Part shown: positions 50,795 through 61,356 of the stretch, one piece after another
Layout of the letters: every line of letters begins with the position of its first letter
Position numbering within the stretch: the stretch's first letter is position 1
Source: Cycas panzhihuaensis
Taxonomy: Eukaryota; Cycadophyta
Reading direction: 5' to 3'
Length of the DNA: 64,000 nucleotides
Assembly (NCBI GenBank): GCA_023213395.1
Contig: CM041465.1
Span: 226,989,741 to 227,053,740, forward strand
Translations under genes and position numbers: made by a program
The notes under the pieces: model-generated
Told to the model about the DNA's origin: nothing
Database searches by the model: none
Seen by the model: only the letters and a program-made list of their open reading frames with translations

Positions 50795-52480
50795 AGCTTC
50801 ATTTCTTCTAATGTTAAAGTCATATATAAACCATTCAAACTTTAGTTTACTAAGTGCTTTGGCGAAGATGTTGATGACCTTTTCTTCAGTAAGATGGTAG
50901 ACGAGATCAACTTCTCTATTCTAGACATGCTCATGGATGAAGTGGTGATGGACACCAATATGTTTGGTTTTAGCATGGAATATAGGATTCTTTATCATAT
51001 TCAATACACTTTGATTATCACAATAAAGGATGGTAGGTGCATGTTGTTAAAGTCCAAGCTCAACGAGAATTCTTCTAAGTCAAACTAACTCAATTATAGC
51101 ATGGACAACTACTTTATATTCTACTTCAGTGGAGGAAAGGGCAATATTTAGCTGCTTCTTATAGCTCCACGAGATTACAACTAAGTTCATGTGAAAGAAA
51201 TATCATGATGTTAAGTGGCGAGTATCCTAGCATCTTGCCTAATCAACATTTATATGTCCCTTTAGAATATAAGTGTCAGTTTGGTTATATTCAAGGCCAA
51301 ACTGATGAGTGCCATAGATATATTTGAGGATCCTAGTGGTTACTTTCCAATGAGATTCTTTTGGTTGTGACATGTACCTGGAGTAGATCTTTACTACATA
51401 TAAAATGTTTAGACAAGTATGGATAAGATAGATAAGGCTCCCAACTAACTACCAGTACAAAGTGTGATCAAAAGGCTTTCCTTGTTTATCGAAATTTAAC
51501 TTGGTTCTTATATCCATAGGAATTAGTATTGGATTATATTCTATCATCCTAAATCTATCCAAGAGGTCATTGGCATACTTAGTTTGAATCAAGAAGATAT
51601 GCCATGGTTCTTGCTAAACTTTAATTCTAAGGAAGTAGTGAAGTAACCTAAGATTAATTATCTCAAAGTTGCTTTTCAATTTTGATTAAATCTAAGTAAT
51701 GTCATCTCTGTCATTATCAGTGATTGCAAGATCATCCACATAGAGAGCTATTATTTTGATCAAATTATCTCTAATATGAATATAGAGATCTAGGTCAGAG
51801 GGTGAATGATTGGATCCATGCTAGTTAAGAAAGGTATTTATCTTCGCATACCAGGCACATGGTGCCTACTTAAGTTCATAAAAGGCTTTTTTTAGTCTAC
51901 AAAATAAGTGTTCTTGTCTTGGAACAACATAGCTAGGGGGTTGTTTCAAGAAGATCTATTCTTTGAGCTCTCAATTGAGGAAAGCACTCTTCACATCTAT
52001 TTGGTAAATAGGCCATCTAAATTAGGCTGCTAAGGACATAAATACATAGAATGTGGTCATGTTAGCTACCAGTTCAAAGGTCTCATCATATTTAATTCCT
52101 TCCTGCTATTTGAAACCTCTTGCTACAAGGTGAGCTTTGTTATACTCTACCATGTTTTCTGCATAAAATTTTATCTTGTACAAACATCTATAGTCAATGG
52201 ATTTCTTCCTAGGTGGTAATTCAGTTAGCTCCCAAGTGTCATTTTTTATGATGGATTTCATTTATTCATCCATAACTACTTTATATATTTGGTCTTTGAC
52301 TATCTCCTTAAACATGGAAGGCTTAGGTGATTCAAGGATACATAATATTAAGGTAAAATTTATAGAGTGTCTTATTTTAGAAGGCCCTTTTGCAACTGTG
52401 GGAGGAGGAGGAGCATCTTTTAAGAGTTGTTGTACCCACTTAAGAGGTGGTTGAAAGCTAGTGGCTTCCACCTAAAGTTT
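50795..52480 (-). pseudogene. decayed Ty1/copia pol (RT and RNase H), minus strand
   Basis: Minus reading from 52471 gives PSMFKEIVKDQIYKVVMDE and KNDTWELTELPP, the entry to copia RT. Then come VEYNKAHLVARGFKQQEGI and PIYQMDVKSAFLN, the second RT motif. LIKIIALYVDDLAITDND holds an intact YVDD box near 51745. At the end are RNase H remnants (EVEYKVVVHAIIELVWLEE near 51130-51080, and the tail before 50800). Several frames and stops separate the blocks. Integrase and gag are missing: the copy stops near 52500-52700, where an opposite-strand copia begins. It once copied and integrated element DNA but is inactive now. Confidence 0.85.
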
Positions 52481-52739
52481 ATCAACTAAGATTGGAGGCA
52501 AGGTTGTGCTTGCTTGAGTGGATGATGAATATGCTATTGGAATTAAAGATGGACCTAGAGTGTAGGATGGGTTTAGTACTAGTGGCTCTAGAATTTATCC
52601 AAGAGTCATTTGAGACACACTAACTTTTTTTATTATTATAATATAAGGTTGAGGTGGAGTTAGGTCCTATGAATCTTCTATAAATATTATATCGTATGTG
52701 GTGTAAGCTTAGTATAAGTTGCAAATATTACATCCCATA

Positions 52740-54885
52740 TGGTGTAAGTTGAGGCTATGATGGTTATAAGCTACCTGATAAATATATCACAGATGACTAC
52801 TTTAGTATACAAAATGCCTGGAGAAGTATGGTTTGATAAGAAGTTATCTCTTGGACATATTAGAGTTTTTAGGTGTGAATATTTTATGTATGTTCCTAGC
52901 CTATAGAGGAGTAAGATTGATTTCAAAGCATAATAAACTATTTTCATTAGTTATGGTGATGGTATTAAAGGATATGAGCTTTATAACCCTAAAATATAGA
53001 AACTTGTATATAGCCATAATGTTACCTTTAGAGAGGAGTTTAAGTCTCTAAAGTAATATGAAAAAACAAAGGAATAAGACTCTAAGAAGATACAATTTAA
53101 AGTAAGGGATGAAGATTATGCATTAAAATATGAGTCTGCTAAAGAGAAAGGACTAGTTGTGGAGGTAGCCCAACCTCAAGAACCCCACATCTTAAGGAGA
53201 TTAACTTATGAGAGAAGACAACCTAACAAGTATATTTTTAAAGATTTTCATTACTTCTCTTTTATTTTATCTACTAAAAATGATGATCCAAGTACTATTC
53301 AAGAGACTTTATAGTCAAAAGAGGGCTAACTCTAGATGAAGACGATGGAAGAAGAAATGACGGCCTTGGATACAAATAATACATAAGATTTGGTGGATCT
53401 ACCTAATGGAAAAAAACCTATTGATAATAAATGGATCTTTAAGAAAATGTTTTAAGTAGATAGTATTATGGAAAAGTATAATGACCACTTGGTAGCAAAA
53501 GGCTATTTCCAGGTCAAGGGAATAGATTTTGGTGAGGTGTTTTCTCTTGTTGTAAAAGTAGGTTCAATTAAATTTTGATTACCTATAGTAACTACCTATG
53601 ACCTTGAAGTGGATCATATGGATATGAATATTGTGTTTCTTTATGGTGACCTTGAAGAAGAAATTTATATGTTACATCCTTAAGGTTTTAAAGATAAAAG
53701 GAAGGAGAATATGGTGTACAAGTTAAAGAAGTCATTATATGGCTTAAAATAATCACTGACAATGTAGTATCAAAAGCTCAATTCACATATATTAGTAGAT
53801 GGATTTATATACAGTAAAGGAAATCACCATGTCTATTATAAATAGGCTAGTAATCACTTTGTTATTCTAGCTTTATATATTAATGACATACTTTTAGTTG
53901 ATAATAGTAAAGAAATAAACTGACTTATAAAAAGCCAACTAGTATCTCATTTTGAAGTGAATGACCTCAGTGCTATACATTTTATTTTGGGCATTGATAT
54001 TAGAAGGGATAGAAGAAATAAAAAGATTTGTCTTAGCCAAAGGTGGTACATTGGCACGATACTATAATAGTTTAGTTTATAAGATAGCAAACCAGTTAAT
54101 GTTCTTCTTTTTATTAGTTCAAAATTATTAGCCAAATAATGCCTGAAAACTCACAAAAAAGTTGAAGACACGGTATTTATCCCTTATGTTAATGCAATTG
54201 GTAGTTTAATATAGGTAATGATTTACACTTGACCAGACATTGTCCATGCAATTGGAGTAGTTAGCAGGTACATATTAAACCTAAACAAAGAGCATCAGGT
54301 GGCTATGAAAAGGATTTTTAGGTATCTATGGAATACATTATACTATAGAATTCACTACCAAAGATATCCTATGGAGAGTAGAATAGTGAACTTGAAAGGA
54401 TTTATTGATGTTATTTGGCTAGAGATATTGATAGTAAAAGATCTACAAGTGGGTATGTTTTTACCTTTTATAATAGTTCAGTCAACTAGATGAGTAAAAG
54501 ACAATAAGTTATGGTAATTTCTAGTATAGAAGTAGAATATATAGTAGCTACTCATGCGTACAAGTGTTTAAGTTATAAATATTATGCACGGATGCCAGCT
54601 TCAAGTAGGATACTATAACGATAGATTATGATAGTTAAAGTATAATCTGCCTAACATAAAATCCTATATTTTCTACTATGTCGAAGCATATTGATGTGTA
54701 GTTCAATTTTTTGAGAGAAATAGTTTAGTACCATAAGGTGGACTTATAAAATATTACTATATAGGAGAATATTATAGACTCATTAACTAAGATTATTAAT
54801 ACAAAAAAATTTAGATGGTATAGAAAGACAATGGATGTTTGTGAATTTGGCATTCAGTAATTGTGTATACAAGTTTCTTGTAAAG
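52740..54885 (+). pseudogene. decayed Ty1/copia pol (integrase end, RT, RNase H), plus strand
   Basis: Plus reading: EAMMVISYLIN and PGEVWFDKKLSLGHIRVFRC (about 52752-52875), then SYGDGIKGYELYNPK and YSHNVTFREE (to 53040), form the C-terminal end of copia integrase. RT follows with KKPIDNKWIFKK (about 53410), HLVAKG and VDHMDMNIVFLYGDLEEEIY. The YVDD box is altered to LYINDILLVDN near 53880. FILGIDIRRDRR and PDIVHAIGVVSRY lead to RNase H (KRIFRYLWNTLYYRIHYQ, then a shifted SSIEVEYIVATHAYKC near 54510-54570). Stops and shifts are frequent. The 5' half of the element is missing. Confidence 0.87.
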
Positions 54886-54893
54886 TGTTCAAT

Positions 54894-55370
54894 AAGGGGA
54901 AGATTATTGGATATGTTAAACACTTTTTAAATGTTACATAGGTATAGGCATTACACTCAAGTGTGGTTTGGGGGAAAGATCTCTCAATCTCTTTTTAGGC
55001 TATTTCATTGGGTGTTTTCTTAGCCCATGGTTTATGCCTATAATATTGTAAAACTATATGGTAATACCTTATATATTTATGTCTATATATTCTTCTATAA
55101 TAGAATATGTAAGAAGTTTGATAAGTCTTTGATAAGTTGATAAGATAAGAGTTAGGGTTTTCATCTATATAATTCTTTAGTTATTGCTTATATTAGTAAA
55201 AGGTCTATGCTTAGACCAAAATCTCCTAGTGTTCTTTATTGTATACTTTGTTTATTTATGTTATTTATTCTTTACATGGTTTATAGTTTTGTTAATATAT
55301 TGCTTATATAGTTACATTTTCTCTTTAGTTAATATTACCTTATTACATCTAACTTATCATGGTCAAGTCG
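54894..55370 (+). repeat. copia polypurine tract and probable 3' LTR, plus strand
   Basis: AAGGGGAAGAT at 54894-54904 sits just after the RNase H tail, where copia elements have their polypurine tract. It is followed by TATTGGATATGTTAAAC, a decayed form of the TGTTGGATATG that often starts copia LTRs. The 3' end is not defined, because the 5' LTR is missing from the window. 55370 is a guess. Confidence 0.5.
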
Positions 55371-56140
55371 TTTAGCTCATATTTAGAGTTAGTTGTTTGA
55401 GATGTTGATTGTTTGAGGTGATGTTGAAGAATGGATGTCAAAGGAAAGCTATTAAAGTTTACAAGTGTGACAATACATAAAGACAAAGAAAAAGAAGAAA
55501 TCTTGTCCACAAGAGGCAAGTATAGCTTTCATAAGGTACTCATGCATAACACACTCAATTATGTTATTCTAACTTATATGCTAGAGGTGAGATTATGATA
55601 CTCTTATACAAGAAATTTAAAAGATAATAAACCATGCATCTAAAATAATTAGCTAGAGAACTAGAAATAATAGACGTTGGTTACCCATATATTTTAGTAG
55701 ATGGTTATTATTTTATATGGACTCATAAATCACTTTGTTTGTTTATTAATTTAATGATTGGTTGATAGATGTTAATGATGAAAGCAACTATATAGGTAAA
55801 GATATGAAGATATTTAGGAAAATACTTCATATATATTGATGATAATGTTTGATGGTAATGACTAATAGTTGATATTTATAGGTTGGTTATTCATGTTAGT
55901 CACTGATATACATAAGTGACTACATATAGGTTGATACAAGTTAATACGTATAGGAAACAAGCATGATAGATGGAAAATATAGATAATATACTGATTATAG
56001 GTTACAAGTAACATAGATATAATATATAGATTAATACAAGTTATATGATCCAATAAATATGCAGGTTGAAGACCAAGAGATGAACATATAAACAATTAAA
56101 GACATGAAGATAAAGACCAAAATTCAAAGATATTAAACAT
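55371..56140. other. AT-rich DNA between copia and gypsy remnants
   Basis: No reading frame with a known motif. The words TTGATACAAG, TATAGGTTGATA and AATACAAGTTA recur between 55900 and 56060, hinting at a short degenerate repeat. It ends in a purine-rich stretch (TTAAGGGGAGAA) directly before the LTR at 56152. Confidence 0.45.
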
Positions 56141-56151
56141 TAAGGGGAGAA

Positions 56152-56622
56152 TGTTAGAATATGTGATTTATCATATATATAATATTTAATATTAGTGTAA
56201 TATAACACATGCATAGTCCCATCAATTGTATATATCAAGATGTGTGAGATTCACACATATCTATGCAATCATACTATTCGATAATATAAAGGCTTAAGAG
56301 GAACTATAGGCTACTCATGAGGTGAACATTATTATAAATATGTACATACATCACTTGAGAACTTTAAAGTTTATTTATTAGGATATGTATTTATTATGAT
56401 CATAAGAGGAGTTAAAATTCCACCTTCTCCTATGGTTTCTCCTACACTGGGTTATCTACATATAAATCTATTGTCTCTCTAATGGTGATTACTTACTGTA
56501 TGATTTATTTATTTGATACTTTACCTTTCATGTTGATTTATTTAATTGTATATATTACTTATGAATTAATTCTACTATTATATTTGTATCATATATTATG
56601 CTATATTACCCTATATTTTTCA
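56152..56622 (+). repeat. 471-bp LTR, probable 5' LTR of the plus-strand gypsy remnant
   Basis: Starts TGTTAGAATATG and ends CTATATTTTTCA, so it has TG...CA ends. It is followed two bases later by TGGTATCAAAG (56625-56635), a good match to the initiator-methionine tRNA primer site (TGGTATCAGAG). A second TGGTATCAAAG occurs about 30 bases on. Downstream lies a Ty3/gypsy gag-pol on the same strand, so this may be its 5' LTR. Oddly, a polypurine tract also precedes it. No partner copy is visible because the element is cut at 61356. Confidence 0.6.
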
Positions 56623-56639
56623 TATGGTATCAAAGTGTA

Positions 56640-57840
56640 ATTATACCTTTTAACATGGTATCAAAGTAATTTCTAATAGAATGCTACAATGAACATCATG
56701 TCTTTCTAAGGTAGTTGTTATCCACATTAATATTTGCATGATTAACATGGTATATGTATGGTTTAAGTAATTTCATATGCTAGTTTAATATTGGTAGAAG
56801 TAAAAGAGTTGATACATTTGAATAAGATAACATTATACTAGTTGATATGGAGAAGTTATGAATAATTGAGTATGTTTGTCAACTATATCGATGCTAACAT
56901 TTTGGAATTATATTGAAGTTTCTATAACAATATGTCAAAGTTTATGTGTCAAAGTTCTTATGCCAAAGTTTTAGTCTATTAGTAGTTATGCTATATTGAT
57001 GTCATTTGCTTATGTTAGACATTGTCTATGTCAACTCTTAGCTATCAATGGAAGTTAACATAACTGATAGTCGACATGTATTTGGTCTATATATATAATG
57101 AAAATTTGGGACATTATGAAGTAAGTTCCTTAATTGTCTTATAATTGTTTGTGTAAAATATTAGGATAAATAGTCATAGTCTACTATTATAGTATAGTTT
57201 CTTATACTTTTATAAGCTTGAATCTAGACTTGTATTAATCTTTAGATGTAAGTATTATATGTCCTAGCCAATGTAATTGGTAAAAGTAGTTATATTATTT
57301 AGACTAGTTCTATTATTAATAAAAGAGAATTGAAGGATTAAATCTTACTACAATGCTTGGCTACATGATTTTGTTAATTTTATAATACCATGATGAGATG
57401 AATGCTTGTAATATTAACAAATTAGTATCTAACATTTTGTTATATTATCTTTGAATTCAACATCTATTTTCAAAGTAATCTATCAAGGCTATAATCATTT
57501 AAAGATGATACTTCAAGGCTAAGATGACAAGATGGCAGAGGAGGAATAATAGATGGAAATAATACATGACAAATCAAGGATACTAAGATATGATTGCTAG
57601 AGCAAAGAATGCTTGGAATTTAGTTGAAGACTTCCGTTATAATTAGAAAATTATAAGGGAAATTTCAAGACCAAGAAGCATTAGTACCTACTACTCATTG
57701 TAGAGTAAATTATAAGGAAGAAAACTCAATTAAAGATGTATTAGAAGAACTAAAGAAGAAGATTGAGTCTTTGTCACTCAAGGATCTTTACTCTAGAAGG
57801 AATGCCCCTCTCCCTATAATTAATCAAGTGAAATGAGTCT
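56640..57840. other. leader of the plus-strand gypsy remnant, non-coding
   Basis: AT-rich, with no motif until about 57500. Between 57520 and 57800 short Lys/Glu-rich pieces appear (for example EELKKKIESLSLKDL), which may be the start of gag. Confidence 0.45.
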
Positions 57841-57849
57841 AAAACACAA

Positions 57850-59230
57850 TGTTGAATGCTCCCATTGTCTAGTATATGGTAAAAGTATTACTTCCAAATT
57901 ATGATAGAAATTTAGATGCCAACCAATATATGTTTATTTGTGAGTCCATATGGACATGTAGTTCAATGGTTGATGACCAAACTAGATGGAATGAGTCTAT
58001 GAACATTCTACATGAGAGAGACTAAACATGGTACTAATTTTCAAAGAACCAAGTCTTGTTCAGGATTGGAGTTTATTTAAAGCATAATTTTTAAAGGTTT
58101 TCACATAAGTAAAAGGAATAAGTTTTTAATGAGTTGTTCAACTTGAAAATACAAGTGGGAGAAACATTTCAAGTTTTTGCTTTGTGATATATGGAGGTAT
58201 TTGTATAATCCATATATAATATGGATGTCAAATAATAGACTAACTATTTTCTTAATGGATTCACAATGAGGGTATATAGTGCATTGAGGAAAAAGGATCT
58301 TCCTGCTTTTGAAGAAGTAGTGAAAGCTATTGTTTAATTAGAAGGAGATAAGGAGACATCTATGGCTTTGTCTAATTCCCCCCAATAGACTCCTAATGAA
58401 TGTACATATTACATTAAGATAAAAGAACCTTCTCATTTTTGAAGAAGAAGTGGAAGCTACTATTTAATTAGAAGGAGAGATAGAGACATCTATGGATTTG
58501 TCTAATTTACCCTAATGGACTCCCAATGAAGGTACATATTACATTAAGATAAAAGAATCTTCCAACTTTTGAAGAATTAGTGGAAGCTATTATTTAATTA
58601 GAAGGAGATATAGAGACCTATATGGCTCTACCTAATTCCCTCCCCAGTGGACTCCCAATGAAAGTATGTATTGTATTAAGACAAAAGAATCTTCCTACTT
58701 TTGAATAAGTAGTGGAAGTTATTATTTAATTAGAAAGAGATATAGAGACATCTATGGATCTACCTAATTCCCCTTAATGGACTCCTAATGAAGATATATG
58801 TTACATTAAGATAAAAGAATCTTCTCACTTTTGAAGAAGTAGTAGAAGTTATTATTTAATTAGAAGGAGATATGAACACATTTATGGCTCTACCTAATTC
58901 TCCTCAATCACTAGTGTATCTAGTATAAGTGCTCTAACATATGAATCTCTTAGATAAATAGTTAAAAAGAGTAAATATTTGGTGTACATAAGGTAAAAGG
59001 CAAGGGTACTTTTAAGAAGAATAGCCCTTAAGAATAATAGATATATAGGATTTGAAGAATACATATCATCAATTGATCTAGTCTCATGAAGACATGTCTA
59101 TCTCAAACCAACCTAACCAAGAACAAAAATTTCCCTATTGTCATATTCATGGGATAACTGAATACCTCATTAAAAAATGTCAACTCAACATGGTAAATAG
59201 TAGACTAAAATAATTTTATCATATTTACAA
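57850..59230 (+). pseudogene. decayed Ty3/gypsy gag with internal tandem repeats
   Basis: Plus reading from about 57877 gives VKVLLPNYDRNLDANQYMF, SSMVDDQTRWNESM, then NELFNLKIQVGETFQVFAL, YFLNGFTMRVYSALRKKDLP and AFEEVVKAIV. This is the layout of a plant Ty3/gypsy capsid protein, with stops between blocks. At 59130-59190 a possible nucleocapsid segment FPYCHIHGITEYLIKKCQ keeps a C-x2-H and later C pattern. The reading frame is invaded by five tandem copies of a 130-bp unit (58262-58915). It is unrelated in sequence to elements A-C. Confidence 0.7.
58262..58915 (+). repeat. five tandem copies of a 130-bp unit inside gag
   Basis: The word AAAAGRAYCTTC recurs at 58291, 58421, 58551, 58683 and 58813, giving steps of 130, 130, 132 and 130. 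Each unit runs from CCAATGAAGGTACATATTAC through GAAGAAGTAGTGGAAGCT and TTAATTAGAAGGAGATATAG to CTACCTAATTCCCC. Because 130 is not a multiple of three, the copies cannot all be read in one frame, so the expansion postdates loss of gag function. Confidence 0.9.
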
Positions 59231-60850
59231 GATAGAGACTCATAATACAAATCAATACAATTTTAATACAAGGACAAAAAATGAAGTTAAACTAAGAAAT
59301 CAAAATAGATCACTAGAAACATTAAGGCATTTGTAGTATAATAAATGTTGATGTTGGGGACATATATAGTAGAAATCTTAATTAGCTTGAAGGAATAGTT
59401 TACATTATTTATGGACTAGTAGACCATGGGACTATGGAATGCCTGAAGTTGTTGGAGATAATAAAGGATAAGGATAAAGTTATAAACCATTTAACAACAA
59501 TTAGAAGGATAATATCTCCACCTTAAGAAGCAAAAATCTCATCATCATTGGAAGAAAGGAAGCTTAATTGGGTTACTTATCAAGGAATAAAAGGTGAAGT
59601 AGACTACCATCATAGATAGTAAATAATAGTCTTAAATAAAAGTAAAGTGCAAAAGATAGTCTATCTCAACCCTTACAACAAAAAAGGACATTCTTGGAAA
59701 TACATAATGAGTTGAACTTAGAACAAACATTCCATCTAATAGAGAAAGATTTCTTTCTTTCCATTTTTAACAAGCTATGTAAAAATATTGGTGAATAAGA
59801 TAAAGCCCAAAGGATGCTTACATTTATATGTTCAACAATTACCAAAATTTTAAATATAATTGGTGAAGACAAACTAATACTAGAAATTAGACAAGTAAGA
59901 TAGATGAATCTATGACAAGGGAAAGAAGATGAAAATTTAGAACCACTAGTAGATATTTAAATTAATAATTATACATTTCAAAATGAAACTATCAAGTTTG
60001 GTTCCTAAATGAATTTAATTACATAAGATACATGGAAAATATCAGGGCAACCTAGATTATCTAAATCATCCATAATTATTAAAGTTACATATTAGAATCT
60101 TATTCTACATATTGGTAGGCTAATAATTAACTTAGTAAAATGCTCTTAGTTGAAGAGCTAACTAAAGTCTAGAAGTACTTATTAAAAGGTATTGCCTTCA
60201 ATTAATAGATCACTAGTAAGAATTAATAGGCAACATACATAAAGGTAATTTAATATTTTTGAGATGGTTTAATTTGGAGCAAAGATGACAAGATAAACCT
60301 TTGGTAAAATACCAAGGAGGCTCCAATCCACAAAATCATGTGTGAAACTATGAGCAATCATGGAAATAATTTGATTTACCAAATCATTTCTGGTCACATC
60401 TCTTCTTAGAAATATTAGGAATGATTCCCTATATATGGCTTATTAACGTAGAAAAAAGTCAACAAATATTAACATTAGAAACTATTAAGAAAAGATTCTA
60501 TCACATATTCTCTTTCTTTGATGACATTAATCTATAAGATAAAGTCTATAAAAGATTAGAAACTTTCTTTTCAATAATGTAAAATTTGTCCCTTAAACAT
60601 TCAGAAAGAAAGTAAGTTATTCAACCCTAGTAGAAGAAAAGGACTTAGATGAGGAAAAGGAAGTTCAAAAAATATTTAAGAATATAGGTTAGGAGGCCAA
60701 AATAAGTTGAAGAAATACTTACATATGACATGGCTATAAATCATCAACCATAAAAATTATAGAAAATGAATTTAGGTACTCTAGAGTAACCAAAGAATAT
60801 TCTTATTAGAGAAGGGTTTTCTAAATAAGTAATTGCAAAAGCTCATGATC
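59231..60850 (+). pseudogene. heavily decayed gypsy pol, protease to RT interval
   Basis: By position, this interval between gag and RT should hold the protease and linker. I can read only scattered pieces. One minus frame of 68 codons (59872-59666) is judged chance. No active-site motif survives that I can defend. Confidence 0.4.
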
Positions 60851-60859
60851 TTTTCAAAA

Positions 60860-61356
60860 AATTTAGGGATATTTTTACACAAATATATAAGGATTTAAAA
60901 TGGATCCTAGAATATATTGGTGTCATAAAAATTGAATTAGAAGACTAAGTGAAATCTATAAGGTAGAAACCATATAAGATGAACCCCAAATATAAAAAGA
61001 AAATACAATATAAAATTTAAAAACTTATGACTAGCACTTGAATTTATCTTATTAATAATAATTATTGTGTAAGCCCAATTGTTATTACCAAGAAGATGAA
61101 TGGAAAGTTGAGGATATGTGTAAACTTTTAAGCATTAAATAAAGTCATGAAGAAGGATCCATTCCCAATCTCATTTCATAGAATAGGTGCAAGAGATTAT
61201 CATAGGATAAAAGATCTACATTTTTACAAATGGATTTTCTAGTTATAACCAGGCCAAAATTACATAGGAAGATCAAATACAACTAACATTTGTGATTAAA
61301 CATGGATCATATAACTATAGAGTTATGCCTTTTGGTTTGTGTAATGTTCTTGTAAC
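60860..61356 (+). pseudogene. Ty3/gypsy reverse transcriptase fragment, cut by element D
   Basis: Plus reading near 61075-61130 gives SPIVITKKMNGKLRICVNF-type fingers followed by a stop and ALNKVMKKDPFPISF. After a short scrambled piece, 61225-61356 reads FTNGFSSYNQAKI, QLTFVIKHGSYNYRVMPFG and LCNV. These match the gypsy RT blocks LNKVTKKDPFPLP, FLDGFSGYNQ and MPFGLCNAP. The YVDD box and everything beyond are absent because element D begins at 61357. Confidence 0.85.

Noticed and set aside
52197-52454. 85-codon plus frame as a gene
   Set aside because: It is antisense to the entry region of the minus-strand copia RT, which explains its openness.
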